Below the pieces are notes generated by a model. That model did not search any database. It had not been told where the DNA came from and was given only the letters and a program-made list of their open reading frames with translations. From assembly GCF_001457475.1 (NCBI RefSeq), contig NZ_LN831029.1, positions 3,844,001 through 3,908,000 on the forward strand: 64,000 bases of DNA, in the 5' to 3' direction. Below are positions 8,762-17,217 of the stretch, piece by piece (positions within the stretch are counted from its first letter, which is position 1; each line of letters starts with the position of its first letter). The translations under genes were made by a program, and so were the position numbers. The DNA comes from Achromobacter xylosoxidans (GTDB taxonomy: Bacteria > Pseudomonadota > Gammaproteobacteria > Burkholderiales > Burkholderiaceae_B).

Positions 8762-9223
8762 TTACCCGCGCTGCTGGGCCAGCGTCCAGTTGATGGTGAA
8801 CACGTCCTCGGGCTCCTTGTTCTTGACGCCGAACACAGAGCGATTCGTCATCGTGCCGGCAGCGGCCGCATTGAAAAGACCGGCCTCGGTGACGGGGCCC
8901 GACCCCACGCCTTCGCCGAAAGTCGCGGTATAGAGGCGCTGCGCGCCGGTGCCGGAGATGGTGACCGGCACACGGCTGCCTGCGATTTCCACCTCCAGGG
9001 TCTTGTCGGCACCCGCCGCCGGCGTCGTGCCGGTGCCCAGCGCCATATGGGAAATCACCCCCACCGCCTCGCCAGCGGCGCGGGCGGCCAGATAAGCCAG
9101 GCCGTCGTCGGTGAACAAGTTCTTGATGACGAAGCGCTCGGTTTGTCCAGTGCGCCCGCGGCGGACGATGATTTCCAGATCACCCCGGTTCAGGGCGCCG
9201 GAGCTGTTCAGCATGTTGCTCAT
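8762..9223 (-). CDS. Phage tail-region protein
   Basis: 153 residues, beta-rich, with the central phrase VGVISHMALGTGTTPA, seen in phage proteins that precede fibre genes, and ending FTINWTLAQQRG. An AAGGA ribosome site precedes ATG 9223. Likely a fibre-attachment or baseplate-like component; no named family assigned. Confidence 0.7.
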   Translation of the reverse strand: MSNMLNSSGALNRGDLEIIVRRGRTGQTERFVIKNLFTDDGLAYLAARAAGEAVGVISHMALGTGTTPAAGADKTLEVEIAGSRVPVTISGTGAQRLYTATFGEGVGSGPVTEAGLFNAAAAGTMTNRSVFGVKNKEPEDVFTINWTLAQQRG

Positions 9224-9235
9224 GGGAAAGTCCTT

Positions 9236-9769
9236 TCAGAAGGAAGTGGCGTCGCCGACGTAGTCGTCGGCATAGTCCAGGGCGTAGTTCTCCAGCACCA
9301 CACGGCCGGAGTCATGCGACGCGGCTGCATCCCGGCGCTCGCGGGCCACCGCCAGCGCCAGGACGTCGACCGTCATCGCGGCGTCGAATCGAATGGAGCG
9401 CACCGTCTGCCGGGCCCAATCCACTGCCGTGCCGGCCGACAGCCGCACGAACGCAAGGGCAAACCGGTCCAGCGCGCCAGCAACGTCGGCCCGGCCGAAG
9501 GCAACGCCAGCGCCGACCACGTCAGTGGCGGTCGCGCCATCGCGGCGTTGGCCCACCACGGCGACGGCGCGCCAGTCGACGGCCGCCGCCAGGTCATGGC
9601 GGTTTAGGATCCGCACCAGGCGGAAGTAGTCCACGGCCAGGCCGAGGTCCGCCAGGATGGGATTCAGGCCCAGGGGGTCCGCCACCGCATCCACGCGCGC
9701 CACCAGGGTGCCCGAGGCGTCGACCGTGGCGGCGACAATTTCATGCTCCAGGTGAACGGGGCCGGTCAT
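9236..9769 (-). CDS. Phage protein of unknown function, beta-rich
   Basis: 177 residues, very rich in Ala, Val and Asp, with alternating hydrophobic positions throughout and few charged helices. The end (YALDYADDYVGDATSF) is acidic. It starts one base after the stop of the upstream gene. It lies between the BppU-like protein and the fibre block, so a tail or adaptor role is likely. Not recognised. Confidence 0.7.
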   Translation of the reverse strand: MTGPVHLEHEIVAATVDASGTLVARVDAVADPLGLNPILADLGLAVDYFRLVRILNRHDLAAAVDWRAVAVVGQRRDGATATDVVGAGVAFGRADVAGALDRFALAFVRLSAGTAVDWARQTVRSIRFDAAMTVDVLALAVARERRDAAASHDSGRVVLENYALDYADDYVGDATSF

Positions 9770-9770
9770 G

Positions 9771-10160
9771 CTAGAACTGCTCCCGCACCTGGAATTTCAG
9801 GATGGCGAACGCCGTCTGGATGCGGCCATCGGGAAAGGTCACCTCGACCTCGCCTTCGAATTCGCCCGCCGTATCCAGGGCGTCGGCCGACCAATCCATG
9901 GCCAGGCGGCCACCACGGCCGGCCACGTCATAGGGCGGGCGGTAATCGACGTCGCCCGTCTCGGGGTCAACGTAGCCCGCGATCGCAAAGCACGGCATCG
10001 TGGCCTTGACGGCGTCGGCCCCCACCTCGCGGAACAGCAGCCGGGCGGTAGTGCCGGGCGCGGACAGATCCAGCGGGCGCCGCGTGCGCTGGTCCGTTAG
10101 CGACAGCTGCAGCTGGGGCGCGGTGTCTCCCTGCACCAGGCGGATTTTGTCGGTTGCCAT
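9771..10160 (-). CDS. BppU-like N-terminal domain protein (tail/baseplate component)
   Basis: 129 residues. It begins IRLVQGDTAPQLQLSLTD and continues with a beta-sandwich pattern (ARLLFREVG, EFEGEVEVTFPDG, AFAILKFQVRE). This resembles the small domain seen at the start of phage baseplate upper proteins (BppU_N type). As a single-domain protein it may decorate or connect the tail. It lies four bases downstream of the head-tail adaptor gene. Confidence 0.65.
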   Translation of the reverse strand: MATDKIRLVQGDTAPQLQLSLTDQRTRRPLDLSAPGTTARLLFREVGADAVKATMPCFAIAGYVDPETGDVDYRPPYDVAGRGGRLAMDWSADALDTAGEFEGEVEVTFPDGRIQTAFAILKFQVREQF

Positions 10161-10163
10161 GCG

Positions 10164-10805
10164 TTATTTCTGCTCGTTGGGGCTGGTCATCGCCTTGGCG
10201 GTGACGTCGCTGGTCAGGGTGGACTGGCATGCCGCCAGGTGCTGGGCGGCGCGTTGGTGGAACGCAGGCACCGTGTCGGCCTCTTTGAGGAAGGCGCGGT
10301 AGAGGATGTAGTCCACCAGCGCCGGCGCGTAGGCGCCCTCCTCGGCAAGCTCCTTGTCGCCGTCGTCCTTCGTGACCGCCGCCGGCGGCTTCGCGTAGGA
10401 CAGCTCGATCACTACGCCGGCTCGAGCCGGCGGATACACGTCGAACTGGCCGGGGCTGCGCTCGTCGTACAGGAAGTGGCGGATCTCCTGGACCTTGGAC
10501 TGGCTGCGCCAATTCGGGCGCACGCGGCCCAGCGCCGCGGCGTCGGCCACCGTGATGGCGCGCTGGCGCGGCGCCGAGACATTGCGCGGCACGTCGAACA
10601 GCATGCGGGCGCCGCCCGGCAGAGCCTGGCGCGCCCCTTCGGCGCAGGCGAAATCCTCGGACACCTCGTACAGGTCCGGCCGCAGGCGGTACGCCTCCAG
10701 GCGGCCGTCGCTCAACCACATGGGCAGCTCGGTGTCGTCCCAGTAGACGGCGCCGTCGTCCTGCAGGATGGTGCGCGCGCGGGTGATGACTTCGCCGACT
10801 TTCAT
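10164..10805 (-). CDS. Head-tail adaptor type protein (DUF6682-like)
   Basis: 213 residues. It opens MKVGEVITRARTILQDDG and has YWDDTELPMWLSDG, the pattern of phage connector-region proteins in which an N-terminal helix pair is followed by a beta domain. The C-terminal third is helical (PALVDYILYRAFLKEAD), probably for packing against the connector ring. It shares an ATGA overlap with the preceding gene. Role inferred from pattern and position between capsid and tail genes. Confidence 0.7.
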   Translation of the reverse strand: MKVGEVITRARTILQDDGAVYWDDTELPMWLSDGRLEAYRLRPDLYEVSEDFACAEGARQALPGGARMLFDVPRNVSAPRQRAITVADAAALGRVRPNWRSQSKVQEIRHFLYDERSPGQFDVYPPARAGVVIELSYAKPPAAVTKDDGDKELAEEGAYAPALVDYILYRAFLKEADTVPAFHQRAAQHLAACQSTLTSDVTAKAMTSPNEQK

Positions 10806-11452
10806 TTGAATTCGTCCCCGCCAGTGCGCATCCGCCGCTTGGCAAAGCCGCGGGCGCCATCATCGGCCAGCGTGTTGCAATCCCGGTCGAACTCCGTCTG
10901 GTAGCCTCCAGCGCGGCCGGGATCCGCGTAGCCCGCCTTATGCTGGTGCAGGCGCGCCAGCGCGCCGTTGGCCAACTTCTCGGCGTAGCGATTCAGCAAC
11001 ACGTCGTGCAGCTCGCGCGCGTTCCTGGTGGGCGCGTAGGCCACCTCGAGCCGCAGCGCCCGCGTCGCCTTGACCGTGACCGCCGGTACCAACTGCACGA
11101 AGCCCGGCAGCCGGCAGTAGAAGTGCTGCACGTCGGCGGTGCTGCCGACCTGGCGCCAAGCCCAGCCGTCGGGGAATTTCTCCTCGAGTTCGGCGCGCGT
11201 GGCCGACGTCACCGGGCCCTCGGGCAGCCAAGCCGCCACCACATCGACGATCTGCGTATCAGCCTCGGGCGGGTCCAGCTCGTACTCGGCGGTGCCAGGC
11301 ACCAGCGTCACCGGATCGAGGAACGCGCGCAGCACGCGGGTGCGAGTGCAGAATTCGATCGCTGCGTCGACGATGGCATCCTCGACCGCCGGCGTGGGCG
11401 CGCCTTCGATCAGCGGCACCACGAACCGCTCGAAATCTGCGAGGGCGGCCAT
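10802..11452 (-). CDS. Head-tail connector type protein
   Basis: 216 residues. Helical N-terminus (VEDAIVDAAIEFCTRTRVLR), a central beta segment, then a helical C-terminus (LHDVLLNRYAEKLANGALARL) with a Lys/Arg-rich tail. This helix-beta-helix order occurs in gp4/gp11-like adaptors of short-tailed phages. It overlaps both flanking genes, so it is translationally coupled. The family call is by layout and place. Confidence 0.7.
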   Translation of the reverse strand: MAALADFERFVVPLIEGAPTPAVEDAIVDAAIEFCTRTRVLRAFLDPVTLVPGTAEYELDPPEADTQIVDVVAAWLPEGPVTSATRAELEEKFPDGWAWRQVGSTADVQHFYCRLPGFVQLVPAVTVKATRALRLEVAYAPTRNARELHDVLLNRYAEKLANGALARLHQHKAGYADPGRAGGYQTEFDRDCNTLADDGARGFAKRRMRTGGDEFK

Positions 11453-11877
11453 TACGTCGGTTCGCCCGCGGCGCGCGAGTTGGCCAGGCTGACGATCTGC
11501 TGGATCATCTCGTCCTTCTTGAGGGCCGCGTCCAGTTCATGGTTGAACTGGGCACGGGCGAACGTCGCCAGGTCTTCCTTCTTCATGCCCTGCAGGTTGG
11601 GCATGTTGAAAGGTGGCACCTGGCTCTGCTCGGACAATTTTCCGCCGCCGACCGCCTGCTGCGTGGTCACGACCAGGCCAATGTTGCCCGGGTTCTCGTC
11701 CGCTTCCTCCCAGGCCTCGCGCCAGACGTCCTTGTGGGGCGTCAGTTTGATGGCGATCAGCGGCGGCACGAAATGAATCTGCCCGCGCTCCCACACCAGG
11801 CCGGTGCCGGCGACCGTGTCCTTCTTCTGTTCCTTCGCCCCGATGTACATGATCGGGATGAGGTTGTCCTGTTCCAT
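11452..11877 (-). CDS. Phage protein of unknown function, head region
   Basis: 141 residues from ATG 11877, which has GGAG seven bases upstream; the open frame to 11889 would need a TTG start and is less likely. The N-terminal half is beta (IPIMYIGAKEQKKDT, IHFVPPLIAIKL), the C-terminal half helical (KEDLATFARAQFNHELDAALKK). It lies between the decoration-type protein and the connectors. Possibly a head completion factor. Confidence 0.7.
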   Translation of the reverse strand: MEQDNLIPIMYIGAKEQKKDTVAGTGLVWERGQIHFVPPLIAIKLTPHKDVWREAWEEADENPGNIGLVVTTQQAVGGGKLSEQSQVPPFNMPNLQGMKKEDLATFARAQFNHELDAALKKDEMIQQIVSLANSRAAGEPT

Positions 11878-11961
11878 AGGGAACTCCAAAAAGGTGGGGC
11901 CAGGCGGTTTCCCGCCCAGCCCCGAATGCCGCGCAATGCGGCGAGACAGCCCCGAAAAGGC

Positions 11962-12381
11962 TTAGGCGACGCCCACCATCTGGCCGTTGACCACGGCCGT
12001 CAGCTGCGGCGTGCCCGTGAAGGCAGCCCCGCTGATCGTGGCAACCAGCTTGACCGGCCGCTTGAACAGGATGGGATGGGCGGTCGAATCGACGTTGCCG
12101 GCGGCGGCGATGTCGGCGCCGGCCAGCCAGGCGTCCAGATCGGCGACCGGACCATCGCTGGCGTCGTAGGGCTCGAAGCCCAGGTCCGCCTTGACACCGG
12201 CGCCAGCGGCGTCGGTGACCAGGCGCACGGCCGTGACGACGACGCCGGCCGGGATGACGCCCAGGTAGACCTTGTCCGCGATGCCGGCCGCGCCGCGGTA
12301 GCCGTAGGTTTCGACCCAGGCATTGCCGAAGGCCTGCGTGTGCAGGGGCTTGGCGTTGTAGTCGGGAGAGTAGCGATCCAT
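11962..12381 (-). CDS. Probable head decoration protein
   Basis: 139 residues from ATG 12381, which follows GGAG at ideal spacing; an upstream GTG (12399) lacks such support. The protein is Ala, Gly and Val-rich, beta-type and low in charge, directly downstream of the major capsid gene. That position and composition are usual for a capsid-stabilising protein. A GC-rich inverted repeat (about 12,408-12,425) without a T run lies in the gap before it. Confidence 0.65.
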   Translation of the reverse strand: MDRYSPDYNAKPLHTQAFGNAWVETYGYRGAAGIADKVYLGVIPAGVVVTAVRLVTDAAGAGVKADLGFEPYDASDGPVADLDAWLAGADIAAAGNVDSTAHPILFKRPVKLVATISGAAFTGTPQLTAVVNGQMVGVA

Positions 12382-12433
12382 GAAGTTCTCCAGTTCCACC
12401 GGGGCAGGCGGCCAACCGGCCGCCCGCCGCCGA

Positions 12434-13732
12434 TCAGGTGTTGAGGTTGACGACGGTGTCCAGCACCATCACGCCGTGGTCCGTCGGGATCTTGTTGCCG
12501 CGCGCGTCCGGCACCGAGAAGCGGAGCTTCGCCTTGCCGCACATGACTTCGCCCGCGACTTCGAGGTTGCGCTCGAAGTTGTAGCGGTTCTCCATCCAGT
12601 TGGCGTAGGTGTCCGATCCCTGGTTCTTGCCGTAAACGTGCGCCAGCGCCTGGGCGCCCAGCAGCATGCCGCGGTCGACAGCGAAGCCCGGTTGCAACGT
12701 CGGGATCGTGACGTCCGCCTCGGCGGCCGTGGCCTGGCCAGCCTGGGTGCAGTAGCGCACCGAATCACCCGGGTTCAGCCGGATGGCGCGGTCCATCTTG
12801 CGCACCAGGATGTTGTGCCAGATGCCGGCCTCGCCCGTGAACAGCGGGTGCTTCTTCGGTCCGGTGAACGACGAGGCACGGTTCCAGGCGTTCTGCAGAA
12901 ACGTGCGCCACTGCAGGCTGTTGGCCGCCGTGTTGGTCAGAATGCTCTGCCACATGCGGTTGGTCACCAGCAGCAGGTACAGCGGCTCGTCATCGGCGGC
13001 GGCGTCGCCCGCGATCTTGATCGGCTGGAGCTTGAACTCCATGTCGTCGATGATCGCGCCCAGGTGGTCCAGGTGTTCCAGCTTGAAGGTGTCGGTGGTA
13101 TCGATCGCGCCCAGCGCCTGGCCGCCCTGCACCAGCGACGTGCCATCGGCCACCCAGTGGCGGTTGTAGGTCGGCGCCTTGACCGGGTTGATCATGATTT
13201 CGGCGAAATCCGGATCGTTGGCCATGGGCACCACCCAATCGGTGCCGACCTGGGAGCCGCGGGTGCCGGCCAGGTGCACGATGGTGGACTGGTCGTTGAA
13301 GCGGCGGAACCAGCCCTGCAGGTTCGCCATGGCCAGGCCGCGCAGGTTGTGCACGGTGCGCTGCTGGGTCATCTTGCCGCCGGCGTCCACCACCTTGGTG
13401 GCCAGGTCGATGCGGATGTCCATGCTGGACATGTCCAGGCGCTCGCCTTTGCCCTCGGCCTGCTTGTCGCCCATGATCGGCTTGCCGCCGGTCTGGTTGA
13501 TCAGGTCGACGCTGACCTGGTCGCCCTGGGACTTCGTCAGGTCGGTGACTCGCACCAGCGGCATGTCGGGGCTGGTCTGGCCTTTCAGCTTCGCCTCGGC
13601 GGCCGATTGCTTCGGCGCCGCCCCGGTCAGGTTGTTCATCAGCGAGGGCTGACGTTGGGTGTTGGCGAACAGCGCCGCGCCGAAAACCTTGCGCGCAAGC
13701 GGCGAGCCAACGGGAACAGTAGTTTGGGACAT
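12434..13732 (-). CDS. Major capsid protein, N4-gp56 type
   Basis: 432 residues. The order of conserved blocks matches the N4-gp56 capsid family (DUF4043): PLVRVTDLTKSQGDQVSVDL, an E-loop-like GERLDMSSMDIRID, then RTVHNLRGLAMANLQGWFRR, and LLLVTNRMWQSIL near residue 260. A strong ribosome site (GGAGG) sits six bases before ATG 13732. It follows the scaffold gene, as expected. It would form the HK97-fold shell of the head. Confidence 0.88.
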   Translation of the reverse strand: MSQTTVPVGSPLARKVFGAALFANTQRQPSLMNNLTGAAPKQSAAEAKLKGQTSPDMPLVRVTDLTKSQGDQVSVDLINQTGGKPIMGDKQAEGKGERLDMSSMDIRIDLATKVVDAGGKMTQQRTVHNLRGLAMANLQGWFRRFNDQSTIVHLAGTRGSQVGTDWVVPMANDPDFAEIMINPVKAPTYNRHWVADGTSLVQGGQALGAIDTTDTFKLEHLDHLGAIIDDMEFKLQPIKIAGDAAADDEPLYLLLVTNRMWQSILTNTAANSLQWRTFLQNAWNRASSFTGPKKHPLFTGEAGIWHNILVRKMDRAIRLNPGDSVRYCTQAGQATAAEADVTIPTLQPGFAVDRGMLLGAQALAHVYGKNQGSDTYANWMENRYNFERNLEVAGEVMCGKAKLRFSVPDARGNKIPTDHGVMVLDTVVNLNT

Positions 13733-13753
13733 AAAGCCTCCAGTTCGTGGGAT

Positions 13754-14812
13754 TTACGAAGAGAGGCGCGCCAGCTGCGCTTCGATTTCATCCGGCGACA
13801 TGTTCATGAAGCGGTCCGTCAGGGCACTGCCCGACAGCGCCGCGATGGCGTCTGCCTCGGATGTGGCGGCCGGCTGGCCGCCAGGGATATCGGAAAGCGT
13901 GGAAGGCCCCGACGCTTCGGCCTTCGCTTTCGCGACGGCCTCGGCAACGCGCGCGGCAGGATCGGCTGGCTGCTTGCCCGCCGCGGCGCTGGCCGGGTCG
14001 GGTAGCTCGATCTCGCCGTGTTCGGCTTCGTACATACGGAGGGCGGCACCGAACCGCTCGGCGAGCGGCTTGTCCTGCCATGACGGCTTGGCGCGCAGCA
14101 TGGCGTCGATGGTGGCGACCTCGTTGAACTCGGCCGGGGCGGTGGCACGGAGGTGGGCGAGCTTGGGGATCGACACGATGGTGTCCTCGACGGTCACCAG
14201 TGCCTGCACCTGCTGTTCGCGGCGCGCGGCTTCCGCTTCCTCGGCGGCGGGCCGGCCGGCGTCGACCTGTTCGCTCAGGCTCTTGGCCAGGTCGATCAGG
14301 TTGTCCATCCGGCGCGCCACGTCGGGAGCTTCTTCGCGCAGCTGCTCCAGCAGTTGCTGGTCGACGATCTGGTCCAGATCGAGCGACTTGGTTGCCTTTC
14401 CCTGCTGGGCGGCAGCCTGATCCTGTTCCAGCTTGGTCGTCAGATCCCGCACCATCTGCTCGGCACGGATTGCGCGTTCGCGCTCCTGCTGCAGCACCTG
14501 GTAGGGGATGACGTTCTTGCCGTCCCTCGCCAACACAACGGCTTCGCCTTCCTGCGGGGCAGCGGCGGCCGTGGCCCCCTGCTGCTTACCGCCCTCGTCG
14601 GTGCCGGGCGTTGCACCGCTGGTATCGCCCTGGGGTTTGGCGCCGGCGGCGGTGGCCGCGACGTCATCGGCGGTCGACTGGTCGGCGGCGCTGGTGGTGG
14701 CATCCTGCCCACCGACCAGCGCGGCCAGCGCGTCGTCCGTCAAACTGAGGGGGTCGCGCAAGACTTCATCGAGGTTGTCGATGGGGTTGCCCGTCGTGGT
14801 GTCCGTGGTCAT
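13754..14812 (-). CDS. Capsid scaffolding protein
   Basis: 352 residues, acidic, rich in Ala, Glu, Asp and Gln, with a disordered N-terminal 85 residues and a coiled coil at about 105-175 (QQERERAIRAEQMVRDLTTK). The helical C-terminus (SPDEIEAQLARLSS) would bind capsid subunits. The gene lies between portal and capsid, the normal scaffold position. A terminator-like hairpin precedes it, so it may begin a separate transcript. No protease domain is seen. Confidence 0.82.
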   Translation of the reverse strand: MTTDTTTGNPIDNLDEVLRDPLSLTDDALAALVGGQDATTSAADQSTADDVAATAAGAKPQGDTSGATPGTDEGGKQQGATAAAAPQEGEAVVLARDGKNVIPYQVLQQERERAIRAEQMVRDLTTKLEQDQAAAQQGKATKSLDLDQIVDQQLLEQLREEAPDVARRMDNLIDLAKSLSEQVDAGRPAAEEAEAARREQQVQALVTVEDTIVSIPKLAHLRATAPAEFNEVATIDAMLRAKPSWQDKPLAERFGAALRMYEAEHGEIELPDPASAAAGKQPADPAARVAEAVAKAKAEASGPSTLSDIPGGQPAATSEADAIAALSGSALTDRFMNMSPDEIEAQLARLSS

Positions 14813-14859
14813 CTCTTCCTGCTCCTAGTTCTCGGATAGGTCCGGGGGGGTTGAAAACG

Positions 14860-14890
14860 AAAAAGCCCCCGACGATTTCTCGGCGGGGGC
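14860..14890 (-). terminator. Intrinsic terminator between portal and scaffold genes
   Basis: On the minus strand the hairpin has a GCCCCCG/CGGGGGC stem extended by three more pairs across one mismatch and followed by five T. It lies in the 122-base gap after the portal stop and before the scaffold start, inside the late operon. Readthrough or an anti-termination mechanism would be needed for co-transcription. Confidence 0.65.
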
Positions 14891-14934
14891 CAGTGGTTGC
14901 CCGTATCCCAGGGCGGGGAATCTGTGTCGGCGCG

Positions 14935-17217
14935 CTACGCGGCCGTGGCTTGGCGGGTGCCTAGGCGCGCCAGCACCTGGTCGACCTCGTCCGTCAGCTG
15001 CTGGAACCGCTCCTGCAGCTGGGCGCCGCCGGTCTGCGCTTCGGCGCGAATGCGCGCGCGCACCGTCTCTGCCTCCTCGTGCATCTCGGTCTGCTGCAGG
15101 CGGGTCTGCCATTCGGTGGTGCGATCGGCCAGCTGCTGGCGAAGCTTCTGCACCTCTTCCTCGTAGCGCGCCAGCGCGCCGTCCACCTGGCCCACCGTAT
15201 CGGTGTCGCCAGCGCCGGCCGCCTCGGCGCGGATGCGCTCGGCCTCGGCCAGCAGCTTCTGCGTCTTGGCCTCGCGCTCGGCGATCTTCGACTGGGCATC
15301 CTGCATGGCGGTCTGCATCTGGGCCTGCGCGGCCTGATCGGCCTGCTGCTTGGCGGCCTGGGCCTCGGGTGAATTCGGGTCGGCCTGGATCCCCAGTTGG
15401 GCCCGCAGGAACGCCGCCATTTCCTTGCGCTTGCCGAAGTCGGACATTTCCAGCGCGAAGGGGATCAGCAGCGCCTGCATGTTGGGCGGCATGGACTTGA
15501 GGATTTCCGAGAAGGCCGCGAACTGCTGGGCGCGGTAGGTCGGGGTGCTGGGGACGTCGGACAGCGCCACCTTGACCGGCGCCGTCTGCACGTCGTTCTC
15601 CTTGTAGGCCTGGCCCGTGACCGGGTCCTTGCGCGGGATGTTGACCACCACCTTGCGCTTGACCGTGCCGTTGTCCACCAGGATCTCGGCCTGGTCGGTC
15701 ATGTCCTCTTTGATGAGGTCCAGCAGCGCATTGCCGACGCCGCGGCGCGCGACCCGGTAGTTGTCGTTGATCTTGGCCAGCGTGGTGACGCCCTGCTCCA
15801 CCAGCGACTGGATGGCCAGGCCGGAGCTGGCATTGGATTGCTGGCCCATCATGGCTGCGTACACGCCGGCCGCCTCCTGGATGGCTTGCTTGCGCTCCTG
15901 CATGACCTGGAACTGCTGCTGGGACAGGTCGAAATTCGATTCGACCTTGATATTTGCACCCACGCGCAGCGCCTTCGGGTTCGTCACGACGAAGGCGTCC
16001 GATTGGCCGATCTCTCGGCTTACGTCGCTCATCGTGTTGTATTTCTCGTCCAGGGCATCCGAGTCGATGAAGGTGCGCCGGCTGTTCATCAGCCACATCA
16101 TGCGCGCCGCGCGGGCGTTCACCTCGTCCTGCGGGGACAGCATGGCCCGGATGATCCCGTAGGGCACGCCCGTCAGATCCTCGCGGTAGCCGAAGAACGG
16201 GATGTACGGGAAGCGCCGGCGGTTCGTGGCGCGGTCCTGAACCCGGATCGGGCCGATATGGAAGGCGCAGCGAATCTTGTCGTAGACGGCGAGCTTGGGC
16301 TGGACGGCGCCGGCGGCGACCAGCGCGCGGTGCACCTGGTTCTGCTCGTTGAATTCCAGGGTGCGCCCGCCGGGCAGCGCCAGCACCAGGCCCCGCACCC
16401 AGACCCGATACCAGACTTCGAAGCACGTCACCACCCTGCGCTCGATGTCGCGCCAGTCCAGGTCGTCCCAGGTGGTGCGCGTGCCCTGCCCGATGTCATT
16501 GAAGAAGTCCGCCGACATGCGGGCTTCGGTCGTCAGGTAGTCCGCCCAGTCCCGCCAGCCGGCCGCGGCCAGGATCATCTCCCGGTGCTGGGGGAAAAAC
16601 GCGGCGATGTGGTCGGCGTCGTAGCGCTTCTTGCGCACCACGTAGCGGGCATCGCTCCAGTCCAGGGCGCGGCTTCGCCAGTCCCAGTAGATCTCGGAGC
16701 GGGGAACGCTGGTGACGCGGTAGGGGTAGTTGAAGGGGTTGCTGTTGCGCGACACCTCCACCACCCCGAAACCGGCCTTGATCTGGCTGGCGTAGGCGTC
16801 CGACGTGGCGGTATCCGCCTGGGCCTCGCGCTCGGTCTCGTGCATCTTGGCCGACAGGGCCTCGGCCACGTCCTGGTACTGGTCGTCATCGCCACCAACG
16901 CGCCAGTCGGTGCGAGTCTTGGCCTCCATGCCCAGCACGGCGTTGACGGTCGGCTGGATCAGGTTGGTGACCAGCGGCCCCAGGCCTTTCGCTTCCAGGC
17001 GGGCCAGCGTCTCGGCGTCCAGCTGGTTGCCGTCGTAGTAGTCACAGGCCTTGTCCGCCTCGCGGCGCCAGGTAGGCTGGTTGCGGATCTCGTCCAGCCA
17101 GCGCTCGAGCTGGGACACGGACAGCGCGCCGGCGTCGGCCGGCGCCTGATCGCGGGCGTGCGCGGTCGCGCTTTCGCTGCCATCGAGGAGGCGGAAGCCG
17201 GTTACGGAAGTGTTCAT
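14935..17217 (-). CDS. Portal protein, P22 type
   Basis: 760 residues, close to P22 portal length (725). Blocks seen: an N-terminal helical region, RREADKACDYYDGNQLD near 50, LVTNLIQPTVNAVLGMEAKTRTDW near 85-108, and YIPFFGYREDLTGVPYG near 345, all typical of the P22_portal family. From about 620 the protein is a long Gln/Glu/Ala-rich helix, like the barrel at the P22 portal C-terminus. It forms the dodecameric DNA channel. The start overlaps the TerL stop by four bases. Confidence 0.92.
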   Translation of the reverse strand: MNTSVTGFRLLDGSESATAHARDQAPADAGALSVSQLERWLDEIRNQPTWRREADKACDYYDGNQLDAETLARLEAKGLGPLVTNLIQPTVNAVLGMEAKTRTDWRVGGDDDQYQDVAEALSAKMHETEREAQADTATSDAYASQIKAGFGVVEVSRNSNPFNYPYRVTSVPRSEIYWDWRSRALDWSDARYVVRKKRYDADHIAAFFPQHREMILAAAGWRDWADYLTTEARMSADFFNDIGQGTRTTWDDLDWRDIERRVVTCFEVWYRVWVRGLVLALPGGRTLEFNEQNQVHRALVAAGAVQPKLAVYDKIRCAFHIGPIRVQDRATNRRRFPYIPFFGYREDLTGVPYGIIRAMLSPQDEVNARAARMMWLMNSRRTFIDSDALDEKYNTMSDVSREIGQSDAFVVTNPKALRVGANIKVESNFDLSQQQFQVMQERKQAIQEAAGVYAAMMGQQSNASSGLAIQSLVEQGVTTLAKINDNYRVARRGVGNALLDLIKEDMTDQAEILVDNGTVKRKVVVNIPRKDPVTGQAYKENDVQTAPVKVALSDVPSTPTYRAQQFAAFSEILKSMPPNMQALLIPFALEMSDFGKRKEMAAFLRAQLGIQADPNSPEAQAAKQQADQAAQAQMQTAMQDAQSKIAEREAKTQKLLAEAERIRAEAAGAGDTDTVGQVDGALARYEEEVQKLRQQLADRTTEWQTRLQQTEMHEEAETVRARIRAEAQTGGAQLQERFQQLTDEVDQVLARLGTRQATAA

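Noticed and set aside
12408..12425. Hairpin GGCGGCC-AACC-GGCCGCC after the capsid gene as terminator
   Set aside because: Perfect stem but no T run on the sense strand; more likely an RNA stability element or chance in GC-rich DNA.
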